A DNA stretch of 64,000 nucleotides from Puccinia triticina (lineage: Eukaryota > Basidiomycota > Pucciniomycetes > Pucciniales > Pucciniaceae). The DNA is taken from assembly GCF_026914185.1 (NCBI RefSeq), contig NC_070563.1, forward strand, positions 2,666,001-2,730,000. The letters run 5' to 3'. This document shows, one piece after another, positions 52,892 to 63,800 of the stretch (positions are counted from its first letter, which is position 1; each line of letters begins with the position of its first letter). The notes beneath the pieces were generated by a model that saw nothing but the letters and a program-made list of their open reading frames with translations, had not been told where the DNA came from and made no database searches. Both the position numbers and the translations under genes were made by a program.

Positions 52892-53827
52892 TGTGGTAGA
52901 CGGAAAAGTGGAAAAATAAAAAGTTTTTTCTATACCACATAATTACTCATACTAGGCCTCAAGATACCCCCAAATGGACCCCAGAAATGGATTCTACGGC
53001 CAATTTCACCCCTAGTCACCACTGGAAGCACCCCTGGACCCCTTCTAGTGTGGAAGTTACACCTCATGGACACATATCACACGGCCAGCCCCAGTAACTC
53101 AGCTGTCACCTGCCTCAACCCAAGTTTCACAGTAGTACACTTATAAATATCACAGGATACAAACATACATCTCCCTGTCAGGCTACACTCATTACATATT
53201 AACTACATACACTCCTTTATATACATAGTATGACATCATTTACACTGTTTCTGCAGCCTCAGACTTGTGTATACACTAATTCCCCCTGTATGACAGCTCA
53301 TGCAGTCTACTGTCACCTCAGGCATGCGTTAGAATGTTCTGTTGTATATTCTGACATCATTCATGCGCCCCTGAGGGGTTATGACATCATTTGTATCTAC
53401 TCCCACCAGCTAAAATCCCTCACCCTGTTGTCTAGTTTAGCTGAAACCCTAACCCACAAGCCCCTTTGGGGCTCCACTTTTGTCTATAAAAGGAGCTCTC
53501 TCCACCCCCAGTGGTCTGCTCTCCAGTTTCTCACCCAGAACTCACAAGTCACCCAACACTCATCCACACTCAAATCCTAAAACCCTTATAACAATAAATT
53601 AACCCTTATAACAACAATTCAACCCTTATAACAAAGTAATTAAAACACTTACACGTTGCCAGTCAAACAGATTTCATCTGGAACAGACCAGACCTATCAC
53701 TTAATAAAACTTGCCAAGCTGAGCTTGGTGGGTCTTGTTGACTGATAACAGAAGGGCAGAGCTTGCAACTCCATCATACCCTTCACCATTCAGCAAAAGG
53801 GTTTCATTACCACTTTTGAGTCTTACA
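52892..53827 (+). repeat. Gypsy C 3' LTR (936 bp)
   Basis: Same length as, and by eye identical to, the 5' LTR. Preceded by TTGGGGGAGGA. Followed by the CCGT duplication and the rest of the copia B 3' LTR. Confidence 0.95.
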
Positions 53828-53831
53828 CCGT

Positions 53832-54060
53832 CCTCATCAGCTCAATCAACTAACAATCATATCTCAGTCCGCTTTACTGTCAATTCTTCCATAGCTCTCC
53901 ATCTTTCAATCTGCCTGTTCCCTCACATCTCTGTCTGCTCAAGTGTTGGTTCTTTCATCATTCTCTCTATTTTCTTTCTTCTTCAAGCTCTTCTAATTGT
54001 TCTCTCTCCAGTTGTGTCGGCTTCTGTTAGGCAATAAATTCTTCAATCACAAATCCTTTA
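53832..54060 (+). repeat. Copia B 3' LTR, right part
   Basis: Resumes CCTCATCAGCTCAATC as in the 5' LTR and ends CACAAATCCTTTA, followed by AGATC. Confidence 0.92.
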
Positions 54061-55186
54061 AGATCCGTACGCGATATGGGAGGACATCAAAACTATATAC
54101 GCCTCAGACTCCCTTCTCTCGGTGTTCCAGGTATGGAACAAATGGCTGGATATTCAATACAACAAGGACCTCAACTCATATATAATTGAGATGGAAGAGA
54201 GCTTAGCCAAATTCAGCTCGCTCGGCCTTAAAGTTCCGGACGAGCTCGTCGGATGCGGAATCGTAGGCAAAATCACCAAGCGCCGTCCCATGTTAATGCA
54301 AGCACCATTTGCGGATCTCAAGGCTCTTGCCAAACCCAAGGAAATCATTGCCAAGCTCAGAGACATAGGGCGTCATGAAACCGCCACTAAGCGCAAATTT
54401 GTCGAAGACACAGACTCTCCAACTACCACCGCCCTTGCCACGGGAGCTAGAGGACACAGACCTAAGAGAGGCGGAGGCCCATAAAACGGCCCAACAATCA
54501 GATGCAGCGGGGAAAAACACAATACCAGGGCAACCACACACATAGAAGAGACTTGCTGGACCATCCATCCCACCACCAGACCTCCTGAAAAGCCCCTCGT
54601 AGAACAAGATCAACCAAGACCGCAAAAGAAGCAATGGAGCTCCTACAACACCACTGCGGAGGACGCGGAAGAAGAGGCGCATCACACTTCTCTGATGAAA
54701 CCCTTGTTCACATACAATATGACCACGCCTGAAACCCCGCTCTTGACAATACTGGACTGTGGAGCAAGCAACCACATGCTCAATTCCCTAGCCTATTTCG
54801 CCGACACAACCCCGGTACATATCAGCATCGTAACAGGGAGCGGAAGGTCTGAGCTAGCCACCATAGCTCGTGGAACGGCCCAACTTCATCTTCCATTGGG
54901 ACAGATCCTGACCCTACCAGAAGCGCTCTACGTCCCAAAGCTCACCGCAATCTATTCTCGATGGTGCAGCTGCTTCACCACCAAGCGACAATTACTGATT
55001 GTAATGGCTCTTTGAAGTACAGATGGACACCGCACAGCCCTTCCAAGTCAACGTCGCCAACGATCTGCTCGAGATTGTTGGAGTCACAGCCGCCCCCAAC
55101 CAAGCAACTAGCCTGAACACAATGGCCACCTCCCTCATCACCGAATACCAGAAATGGCATAACAGGCTCGGGCACGCCAGCTCAGG
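54061..55186 (+). pseudogene. Copia A Gag second part, protease and pre-integrase (truncated)
   Basis: Resumes copia A gag (PYAIWEDIKTIYASDS, VFQVWNKWLDIQY), a TAA at about 54482, a basic stretch, then the protease LLTILDCGASNHMLNSLAYF with D-C-G-A where copia F has D-S-G-A. It ends with PFQVNVANDLLEIVGVT and YQKWHNRLGHASS at 55186, where homology stops. The D-C-G change, a TAA, a frameshift near 54945 and truncation make it inactive. It was split by copia B. Confidence 0.87.
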
Positions 55187-56134
55187 TTGACACTACAAAC
55201 ATGGATGAATTTGGGAAGGCATACACCAGGGAAGCTTTGGGGGCAATCCCTAGGGAGTGCCACAGCTGAATTTGGTGTTAGATTTTGTCTGAACTGGTGC
55301 AGAATTTCATACAATGTGATGTTGATTTCTTCCATTTCTTGGCAAGAAGTATAGGTGAATCTAATTTGAAGTGATATCTAACCATTCAATGTGAACTATC
55401 CTTCTCCTCTGTTGAAATCATCTTGAAGTCAATTTCATGTTAATCCTAACTTAATCTTTACATTTCCAAAGTAGGTAACTGTTGCATCCCCAAATTTTAT
55501 ATTTACAAAGGGCAAACTGTATTCATGAAATAGATATCACACCTGAAAAGCAACTGCATAGATTTGTATAAAGAAAATATCAGAGGTGCAAACGTGTTCA
55601 GTATTTGGACAAGAGCAGGAGAAGGTTTTCATAACTGAAAGCTTCATTGAGGCGCAATACCAATCCTTCTGGCCTACTCTCAAACTATAAAATAAGGAAG
55701 TGAGTTCAAGCAAAAACAATTGTGTGAGTTGGATAGATTGTTAACACAAAAACCTCCCTACACATGTATAAGCTCTGTATGAGCAAGAATATTGAGATTT
55801 GATTATACAAAGAGATGCCATGTGGTGAAGGGAAAATATTGAGTGTGCTCAGCATCAAGAATGACAACCTTTTGACTTACAAATATTTCTCTTGCATATC
55901 CCATCTGGCAGCTCAGTAGATACATGTGTAAGTGAGATGCTGAGGTGAGGAGCCCAAATAAAAATGCCAAACAAGTCAAAGGATAGATCAGGCGATATGG
56001 AAGATTGAATTGATATCCCCTTCCTGCCTTCAATGAACATTTAAAAGCGCAACACTTCATCCACTGTTGCTAATTTATCCCTTCCGCTTGGCATAGCACT
56101 CACACAAACTTGATCACTCTGATCACTCTGAAGC
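55187..56134. other. A+T-rich gap between copia A and the SNF2 gene
   Basis: No convincing coding sequence, and no element ends recognised at the copia A break. The last ~100 bp should include the SNF2 gene promoter; a direct repeat GATCACTCT occurs just before the ATG (56112-56130). Confidence 0.45.
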
Positions 56135-58356
56135 ATGTCTTCAACCTTCTGTCTGGGCCAATTCATCATCAAATTAAGCCTCTCCAGTCCTGTCACCCTA
56201 GCGTATGATTTACCCCAGCTGGTCTTCCTCCAAGGAGGGCGCCAACAAGTCCATATATATTGTGAAACGCAGACCAGAGTTGGTGATCTGAGCGAAAGGC
56301 AGAGTCAATGCCTAGGTCCCTTGTTAGGTCCTGTTTCAAGCTGTTCAACTCCGGTAACCCATTCTGAAATCCCCCCCGAAGATGTGGCTCTAGTCAAATT
56401 GCGTGCATTTCTTGTGACCAAGAATTGTGTCCAGCCTCAGCTGAGGGGCTGTGTCTTCGGTCGTGCTGAAAATATACCTCGAGTCCAGTCAGCTTTTGAA
56501 ACTGCTCAAGTTGAGCTCAGCCCAATCTGGAACTATAACCCCGATGTTTTCTTCAAAATTCCTCACCTCATATCTCAATCCTCTGTCGATCATGAAATTT
56601 CCAACCCACCGACTTCGCTTGCGGCAGCAATTAACCAGTGCAGAACAAATCTGAAATCCCATCAGCTATCTGCCCTCCAGTTTCTCCTGAGGAATGAGGA
56701 TCCTGAAAATAATGAAACCGAAGCCTTGTGGTACAACAATGATAATTCCTGGCTTCGTGACTACTTTGACGAGGAGCAAGATTTAAGCGAGACAGAAACC
56801 CTGGAGGAAGGCAGAGCCCAAGGTTCAATCCTTGCCGACGATATGGGTTTAGGCAAGACGTTGACAACACTGGCATTTATTCTGGCTACAAGTCATCAAG
56901 GTCAAACCTTTTGCCAGGCAGATCAAGAAAATTGGTCGGCAGCTACTCTAGTCATCTGTCCTCTGGCAACCCTTTCGAATTGGCAGAATGAGATCCGGCT
57001 CCACTTCAATCATCATGCAATTCCGTACAAAGTATTCCATGGAGAGGAACGAAAGAAGATTACACGGCACGACCTTCAGTCAACTATGTTGGTTTTGACA
57101 ACTTACGAAATGATTGGAATGAGTGGAAATAGGAAACATCCCAACCAGCTCAACATCGAATCTCTTAATCTTAAATGGTTCAGATTAGTCTTAGACGAAG
57201 CCCAGTGAGTATAAGGATCTATTTGAATTTTGCAAAACATGCAACTGACTAATCTTGAGAATTACAGCTTGATCAGAAATCCCATGACAAATCGGACGCA
57301 AAGTATTCAAAGCCTTCAGAAGCGCTTTGTCCTTTGCTTAACTGGAACACCAGTTCAGAACCGGTTGACTGACCTGCAAAGCTTAATAACACTGTTGAAT
57401 ATACACCCTTGGAACAAAGAATGGATATGGAAGGGCTGTCTTGTGCCTCAAATGAACGGTGGTGCTCAACAGGCAATCATAACGGTAAATCGATTAATGC
57501 AAGCCATTTGCTTGAGAAGAACAAAGGACGCCCTTCTGAATCTCCCGGAGAAGCTCGAGAATATTGTGGTGGTGAATATCAGTCCAGAATGGGAGGGGAT
57601 TTCGAAAATGCTGCACGAGACGTTTATAAATTTTTTTGGAAGACTACGCACAAGTGGCGAAAGATGGGATTCTGCAGAATTTTTCCGGCAGTTGACAATG
57701 CTTCGTCAATTTTGCAATCATCCATTATTTGCACGGTCAGAAATCACCTTTCAACCAGAATGGCGATGGCAAGATTCAGGGAAGATTGTTCACCTAGTGG
57801 AAAATCTTAAGGTCTTCTTGAGAGGAGTTCGAGGCATTAAAAGGCCAAAGGCAGTGGTATTCTCTAGCTTCACTGGCTTCTTAGGGATGTGGGTTTTTTT
57901 CTCTTGTGAATAGGCATGTGTTTGAATTCTAATGATATTTTGCAGTATTGAATGTGCTCTTGAGGAAAATCAGATCAAATCCACCTGGCTCACTGGCGAT
58001 GAAACCCCCAAGAGGCGTGATGAAAACTTGAGAGAGTTTCGAACCAATGACAGGTGCAATGTCCTACTGGCATCAATACAAGCTGGCGGGGTAGGAATTG
58101 ATTTACGTTGCGCTCAAAATGTGTACATGATGGTAAGCCAGTACAGAGATTGTATTGACGACAAAAGAAATGAAACTGATAACAGTAAATCCACCAGGAA
58201 CCTAGTTGGAACCCAGCTGCAGAGGGGCAGGCTGTTGATCGACTTTACCGCTTGGGACAGAGTCATCCAGTTCATGTATATCGGTACTACATCAGGGGAA
58301 GTTTGGAAATGAATATCTACCAGGTACAGAGGAGAAAAGGAGAACTAGCAATGTAG
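56135..58356 (+). CDS. SNF2-family ATPase (RAD5/RAD16/ULS1-like), four exons, 678 aa
   Basis: Exons 56135-57204, 57268-57888, 57946-58132 and 58198-58356; introns of 63, 57 and 65 bp with GT..AG. Splicing recreates DEAH (DEA|H) and joins all helicase motifs: I LADDMGLGKT (~235), Ia LVICPLATLSNWQ, II LDEAH (357), III LTGTPVQNR, IV AVVFSSFTG, V LLASIQAGGVGIDL, VI QAVDRLYRLGQ; stop TAG at 58354. The family couples ATP hydrolysis to DNA translocation in chromatin remodelling or repair. No RING finger is seen between the lobes and no HIRAN domain at the N terminus, so it is shorter than Rad5/HLTF. The ATG at 56135 is the first in frame; an upstream exon cannot be excluded. Nothing in it is broken. 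Confidence 0.9.
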
Positions 58357-58526
58357 GTTATTTCAATCAGTATTTCGGCAGGGCAAGATACTGAATTGGG
58401 TTTTTTTCTGGATAAAAAAGGCTAAGTGTGCCATCGGGGGGAAATGAGAGTTATGAATGTGCTCAGCTTTTGATGAAAGATATGATAGGTTGAAATACAA
58501 TATCCCATGACTCACAGGAAGGAGAC
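58357..58526. other. Short gap between convergent genes
   Basis: 170 bp between the SNF2 stop and the stop of the minus-strand gene, which are convergent. No element seen. Confidence 0.4.
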
Positions 58527-59808
58527 TCATCCAAGAGTCAGGATCTCAACAAAATTGACTGGATCCTTTGGATTGAGGAGAATTTTCTGGGACTCAGAAA
58601 GTGTGGACAAGTATTGAGGGGAGTAGCAGTTGGATGGCAAGTTGCGAGGGACATCCTTGAAGCTGGTGGGAGGTGCTGAGGTTGAAGGTTTGCGACGATA
58701 TTCTAAAACAAACTCGTGGACAAATTGGGACCCCTTGGTGATAGTCTGTTTCTCGATAAATATGCTGTCCAAATTTTGTGCGAAGGAGCAGAATTCATCA
58801 GATCTCCAGAGCATTGGAATTTTCGTCAGATATCGAGGTGGTTTTTGTTCGGTGTCCGAGGTCGATTTGATGTTGTCAAATAATGTGGCAGTGTTAGAGT
58901 TGAAGTTGAGCTTGGACAGTGTTTCTTGACGGTGTTGTGAGATCTGGCAAGATGAATTCTATTAATACCTGGATGAAGCAGGAAAGACATATTCTGTGAA
59001 ACACTACATACCTGTATTCGTACTTTGGCTTTCTTCTCAGATTTGCTCTTCTTTGCTTTCCGGTCGTGTGAGAACGAGCCAAGTCGGACACCTTTCTGTT
59101 GGCCCATGAACCATCTGTGGAGAATACCAAGCTGAAAGGATTTGTTTGTAGCCTCGCAAGGGTCCATGAAATATTGACTGAACGCCCCGGTTGTATACGC
59201 ATTCCTCCAGTGTTTCAAGACAAACTTCGAAAATAGTTGATTCCATTGAGAATCCCAGGGGTGTGCCCACGCATAGGTTACTCCAGGAAAATTTGAGTTG
59301 GAGAGGTCTTGGGTGAAGATACTTCGGAATGCAGGTGAAATCTTCTCGCTGGTAGATGTAACTGACTCTTGGGGGACAGGATCGATTTCCCGGCAAAGGA
59401 TGGAGTCTGGGAGGTTTGATCCTACATGAAAATCATGGGCTGAGGGGGGAAGGATCCATGTGGTGGAAGGGGTCTTCTTAGCGTTGTATTCTACATCAAG
59501 GAGAGCTCGGATGAATGCAGAGATACAACAAGATAGTGAGGATTTGGAATTGGGCAAGATGGTTGAGTATACCCGATTGACATTTTTAGTGCTAGTGGGA
59601 GGTTTCCCATCTGCAAAGTGGTCTTGTGATGAGGAGATTAGAATTAGAGGGGACAGAGTGAGGGAACGAGCTGGGCAAGGCAAAGAGCAATGGAATTATA
59701 TGGTGAATAAAATCCCAAGGCGATGTCAGGAGACGCAGAAGAGTGTCTTGGAGTCAAAGGGACAGAGGTTTTACATAAAGAACAAAGGGGATCTAGCCCT
59801 GCATGCAT
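58527..59808 (-). CDS. Multi-exon gene of unknown function
   Basis: The main exon reads leftwards from about 59610 (KPPTSTKNVNRVYSTILPN, TYAWAHPWDSQWNQLFSKFV, FMGQQKGVRLGSFSHDRKAK) to KVRIQ at about 58997. It is then spliced over a ~68-bp intron (GTATGT..CCAG) to a last exon with ISQHRQETLSKLNFNS, IPMLWRSDEFCSFAQNLDSI, DVPRNLPSNCYSPQYLS and stop at 58527. A plausible first exon starts ATG at 59808 and has a C-x2-C pair (DPLCSLCKTSV), but the connecting intron (about 59654-59611) is short and uncertain. I do not recognise the family; the mix of Cys pair, basic KAKKSKSEKKAK patch and W-R-S-x-E-F motif would suit a DNA-associated or mobile-element protein. Confidence 0.55.
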
Positions 59809-59864
59809 GATCCAAATACACAGCCAGCAGGGTGTCAGTCAAGAAAGGTGTTGAGTGAATGTGG

Positions 59865-59900
59865 TGTCACTCTAACGTACGCGCGTACAATGGGGTGACA
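59865..59900. repeat. 36-bp imperfect palindrome, copy 1
   Basis: Related to copy 2: the same outer TGTCAC..GTGACA and centre GTACGCGCGTAC, but with mismatches in the left arm. Confidence 0.8.
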
Positions 59901-59990
59901 TTTGTCGCATGACCAGGCAGCTTTTGGAATTGGGTAGTGCCGAGGATCTATGAAACCATGTAATTGACAGGCGCAATGCATATGAAATTT

Positions 59991-60026
59991 TGTCACCCAA
60001 TTGTACGCGCGTACAATTGGGTGACA
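59991..60026. repeat. 36-bp perfect palindrome, copy 2
   Basis: Half-site TGTCACCCAATTGTACGC followed by its exact reverse complement. With copy 1 it bounds a 162-bp segment, which may be a mini element. Confidence 0.88.
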
Positions 60027-60686
60027 TCAAGGACTCCCTCAGACCTCATCTTGAGCACACACCACTACTCTTATTCATGGAAAAGACCCAAAAATACTAC
60101 AGTAGCATCCATCTGAACCCCCCTTGAATTGTGTGGCAGGCAAGCCATGCCACCTCCCAGGTTCAAGTCTTGATGGCCTGTCTCAATCGGAACTGGTGTC
60201 CTATCTTTGGATCATACATGTCGGTGATGAAAGAAGATGTCCTGTTTGGAGCTACACATTTTGCAGGATACAAACCACGGCAAACAGAACCTTGGAATAG
60301 ATCTTCATCACATAAGACCGTTCAATTTGGGATCCTGATACTATGGTGAGGTTCTAACATGCATAAATGGGATGGATCACAAAGGAAAAGGGCATGAATC
60401 CGTGTAGCTTTGTCATTTTGTGCAGAGAATAACACTACCAATAACAGTAAGAGCAAAAACAGTAACAGGCAGAATATATCAAAAACACATCCAGTAGAAA
60501 TCTTAGGCCAGTCGCAATTCAATCATCCTTGGGGCGAGAGCAATTAGCCACAGGCAGAAGCAATGAAAACCTCAAACGGACTACAACTTACTATATGCAG
60601 GAACTACCCCTCTTGTCATGGATGTGTCTAAGTAGTTTGGAAGTATTGATTTGCCAATGGTGGGGCCAACTCGGGCGGAACAAAGG
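60027..60686. other. Intergenic stretch, no supported gene
   Basis: A+T-rich; short frames only (for instance 60131-60349, plus). Nothing recognised. Confidence 0.4.
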
Positions 60687-61076
60687 TCACTGGCCCTGGT
60701 TGGACACGCAGTAAATCAGCTGTGAGGTGGTAATGAGCAGCTTTGAACAAGTAACTAGACCTTTTCCCAGGCGGTTTCTTCTGGCATCCCAGATTGCTTT
60801 CACATTTGGGATTGCCCATTTGGGAACATGCATATCGTTGGCCCCTGCAGTCACTTTCCCCTGGCACATGATATACCAATCCCAAGTACGACGGTCACGT
60901 TGGTAGGTGTCCACGTTTGGTGCAGATGATTTTTGATCAATGGGACCAGGCTCGAATTCCATGAGTGAGTTTTCAATCATCATCTGCTGCTCTTGAAGCC
61001 ACTTAGCTTGGATAGGAGATAATGTCACTCGCACAGGAATTAATTTACTACAAGGTGTACCAGGTATCAGATCCAT
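60687..61076 (-). CDS. Hypothetical protein, 129 aa
   Basis: ATG at 61076 on the minus strand (MDLIPGTPCSKLIPVRVTLS), with RRTWDWYIMCQGKV and MHVPKWAIPNVKAIWDARRN. Balanced amino-acid use suggests coding DNA, but no family is recognised and it may be one exon of a larger or broken gene. Possibly a fragment belonging to the same element as the transposase downstream. Confidence 0.35.
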   Translation of the reverse strand: MDLIPGTPCSKLIPVRVTLSPIQAKWLQEQQMMIENSLMEFEPGPIDQKSSAPNVDTYQRDRRTWDWYIMCQGKVTAGANDMHVPKWAIPNVKAIWDARRNRLGKGLVTCSKLLITTSQLIYCVSNQGQ

Positions 61077-61680
61077 GATGTGTAAGGGATAATTGCAAGG
61101 GAATCTTTGGCTGATTCTAATAAATTAGAACGTTGGTTTGTTTGGTATGAGGCTAGAGGTAGAAGTGCAATCTATTTATCTTCGAACCAACTAAACAGGG
61201 CCAGAGACCAACTGTGAACAAGGCAGGAGAATGTTATGCAAGTTGAGTTTGAATACACTGGGATTGAATAAGATTTACCTCAATGCAGGGGTTATGACAA
61301 CAGGAATCAGGCAACCGGATTTAAGACGGGGAAAAACCAGGACCACATCGGAGAGGCAGTGAGGGTTTAGAACAAGTCATGTTTGGTTTCATTGAGTGCA
61401 TGGAAGTCTTTTATCTGTATCAACATAACACATGCAATCATTCTATGCATGCAGTCGGGTTTGCCACAAAACAAGTGTACAGCTGAATCTTCCTCATAAA
61501 AGCCACATGTGTGTTTGGTCCTAGGTGTACAAATGCACCGGAAACCTGAAGAGCTTCCAGCATCACCCATATCCTCAGTGATGCTTTAGATGTTCCCCTC
61601 TGTTTTTTAAAATTCGACATCTCAATTCAACATAGGATTGAAAAATATCTATTGATCAAACGAAACCCGTATTCGCCACC
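61077..61680. other. Intergenic stretch, no supported gene
   Basis: Only short minus-strand frames (61367-61620); nothing recognised. Confidence 0.4.
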
Positions 61681-62968
61681 ATGCCCAACACACCTAGTAA
61701 CATTTGTCGCTGTGAAATACATGGCTGCAACAAAGCCCAACACGAAGAGGAGGGGGTTGGAGTTGTATCAGGGAGAGTTTTGTCAAGGAAGGTGTTCCTG
61801 AAGCAAATGAAGGATGTAACTCAGCAACAGAAGAAGCAACAGCCCCAGCATTCAGGGAAAACTCCAGGCGGATCAGACCAATTGCCTGTACGTAATCATC
61901 AATCAAGATAAATAGTTGGTTTTGTGATGCTGTAGAGATGCTGATGCAAGCCTGGATCAGGTTATTCCTCATGCATCCACCTCCGATTCAGGCCCAGCTC
62001 ACACAATGATTTCACCAATTTTGGAGGAGGATTTCTGTAAACAGGTCATGATTCAAATGGCGCAATCTGTTTTACAAAACAAACTCAGCAAGGCAGGTGC
62101 AGCCTCTTTCCTAGCGGCAGCAAGGCAGAATGTCTCACTTTTAGGAGCCCTCTGGAGCTCTTGGGATCACAATATTGATACAACCGAAATTATCAACAAC
62201 ATTCCAAAGACCCGAGATGCTGTTTTCCATTGTCTTGGCCTTTTTCCAGATCTGACAACACAAATTTGTTGCAAGAAGTGTTTTGCATTATATCCCCCGA
62301 TTCAGAAAGGTGATCTTGACCCTCCGACAAAATGTACTCAGACTTTCCTGTCTCAATACCAAGGCTACTGTAAATGGGCAAAGCTGCAAAACATTGAGCC
62401 CACATGTGACCAGGCGCTCTACAAATTTGACAAAGACCAAATATCTCAGCCACTTCACACTTACTCATATCTAACCCTCAAGTCCTGGTTGAAGCAGCGT
62501 CTTTCCCAACCTCTGTTTGAATCTCTGCTGGACTCAAGCCTTTCTGCAACTAGCTGGGAGTCACATCACGAAATGGAGGATGTGTGGCATGGACGTGTCT
62601 GGCAGGAATTTCCAAAATTGGAAGACGGAAGTGGGATCTACACAAGCAAATCAGGAAACCTTGTATTTAGCCTGTATCTCGACTGGTTTAACGCTGAAGG
62701 GACATCAAATCTTGGGAAGCACAATTCAATCGGAGCTATTATCTTGATCTGTCTGAACCTTCCTCCAACTCAGCGGTACAAGATTGAGAATGTCTTCCTG
62801 TTTGGTATTATTCCAGGACCAAAGGAACCGAGTCTAGATGAGGTTAACCACCTGTTGCGGCCTCTGGTGAACGAATTGCAAGAATTTTGGACCGGTGTAG
62901 GGACTCTTGTGGGACACTTAAATGTTTATTTGGTGAAAATATCCTCTGAGGGGGAAATAAATTGCTAA
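61681..62968 (+). pseudogene. Tnp2-like (CACTA/En-Spm type) transposase, N-terminal part
   Basis: ATG at 61681 opens exon 1 with a Cys/His cluster (NICRCEIHGCNKAQH). An intron at roughly 61895-61936 leads into a frame open to 62968. Residues downstream show a C-x2-C pair (QICCKKCFALYPP), an all-alpha region, and the start of the transposase core: LVFSLYLDWFNAEGTSNLGK, SIGAIILICLNLPPTQRYK, NVFLFGIIPGPKEPSLDEVN, LLRPLVNELQEFWTGV. The last block is characteristic of the tnp2 transposase family. After FWTGV homology stops and a short unrelated tail ends in TAA, so the catalytic C-terminal half is missing. A truncated cut-and-paste transposase. Confidence 0.75.
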
Positions 62969-63640
62969 TAGGTTGAAAGGCTATTACAACTTACGGGTGG
63001 TTTGAAAGACCTGCCCCTCTAATGGTACTATGCAAATAACTAAGAGTCTTGTAATCAATATTTATAAAGATGTGGCTGATTCCAAGATAGATCTTACTTT
63101 TGTATAGTAATCTCTATCAGACCTAGATTCCTCAAATCACTATTCTTGCAGATCTGTTACAACTTCTGATGCTGGAGGGATAATGTAATCCAGTGGGATC
63201 AATTATGTAAAATACAATTGTTGTTGATGTTGGGTTGTTGATGAGAAGGTTGGTAATGATCTCTTCCTTAAGCAATCTGTTGATAAGGCACTTTAATCAA
63301 TACTAGAGCTCCTGGTTGCTACTACACTACTACTACTTGTTATAATTGTTGTTGATGAAGTTGGTAATAATCTCTTCCTTAACAATCTCTTGATAAGGCA
63401 CTTTAATTACTACTAGAGCTCCTGACTACTACTACTACTACTGACTCAAACTTAACACTACCACTACCACTACCGCTATCACTAAAATACCACTAAACTA
63501 CCACTGTAACTAAACTAACCACTGTGACCAAACCTCTGTAGGCTGATGGGGAAAAGATCTGATGAGGGGGGGAAAGAGGCCTCCTTATATATTGAAGGGT
63601 GAGGGAATTTAGCTCCAGGGGAACTCCTTGTGAGGGCTAT
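62969..63640. repeat. Non-coding region with ~120-bp direct repeat and ACT microsatellite
   Basis: Two copies of a block containing TTGTTGTTGATG and ATCTCTTCCTTAA (about 63220-63320 and 63345-63430), followed by ACTACTACT / ACCACTACC runs to 63500. No gene. Confidence 0.65.
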
Positions 63641-63644
63641 TTTC

Positions 63645-63800
63645 TGCAGGGGATATCAGTTGCACAGCAAGATATGCATGTGTTGCACTGCCTGCCAAAC
63701 AATGAGGTAATGGATTCTGCAGGAGGGGATATCAGTTGCACAGCAATATATGCATGTGTTGCACTGCCTGCCAAACAATGATGTAATTGATTCTGCAGGC
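63645..63800. repeat. Tandem duplication of a ~75-bp unit
   Basis: GGGGATATCAGTTGCACAGC, then ATGCATGTGTTGCACTGCC, then AATTGATTCTGCAGG-like sequence occurs twice in direct orientation. The remaining 200 bases are unassigned. Confidence 0.8.

Larger units (their letters stand above)
41858..53827 (+). mobile_element. Ty3/gypsy retrotransposon C, apparently intact (11,970 bp)
   Basis: The LTRs 41858-42793 and 52892-53827 are both 936 bp and I see no difference between them, so insertion is recent. The target duplication CCGT (41854-41857, 53828-53831) lies in the copia B 3' LTR. The polypurine tract TTGGGGGAGGA ends directly at 52891. Frames: Gag-protease, then RT-RNase H-integrase in the -1 frame with a frameshift-like signal between them, then a 3.4-kb region holding a spliced gene on the opposite strand. 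This is the innermost, youngest insertion of the nest. Confidence 0.95.
36839..54060 (+). mobile_element. Ty1/copia retrotransposon B (nested in copia A; hosts gypsy C)
   Basis: The LTRs are 36839-37358 and 41567-41857 plus 53832-54060, both totalling 520 bp, with one difference noticed (36940 A, 41668 G). The target duplication is AGATC (36834-36838 and 54061-54065); excision restores GAGCAAGATCCGTACGCG in copia A gag. Internal frames are Gag-protease, then integrase-RT, then RNase H in three overlapping frames. The 3' LTR is split by gypsy C. Confidence 0.93.

Noticed and set aside
63588..63600. Another Helitron terminal module (TATATAAGG on the minus strand)
   Set aside because: The TATA-like word resembles Helitron 1, but no TC-AAGTTTATTAAA terminus was found to its left, so the claim is not supported.
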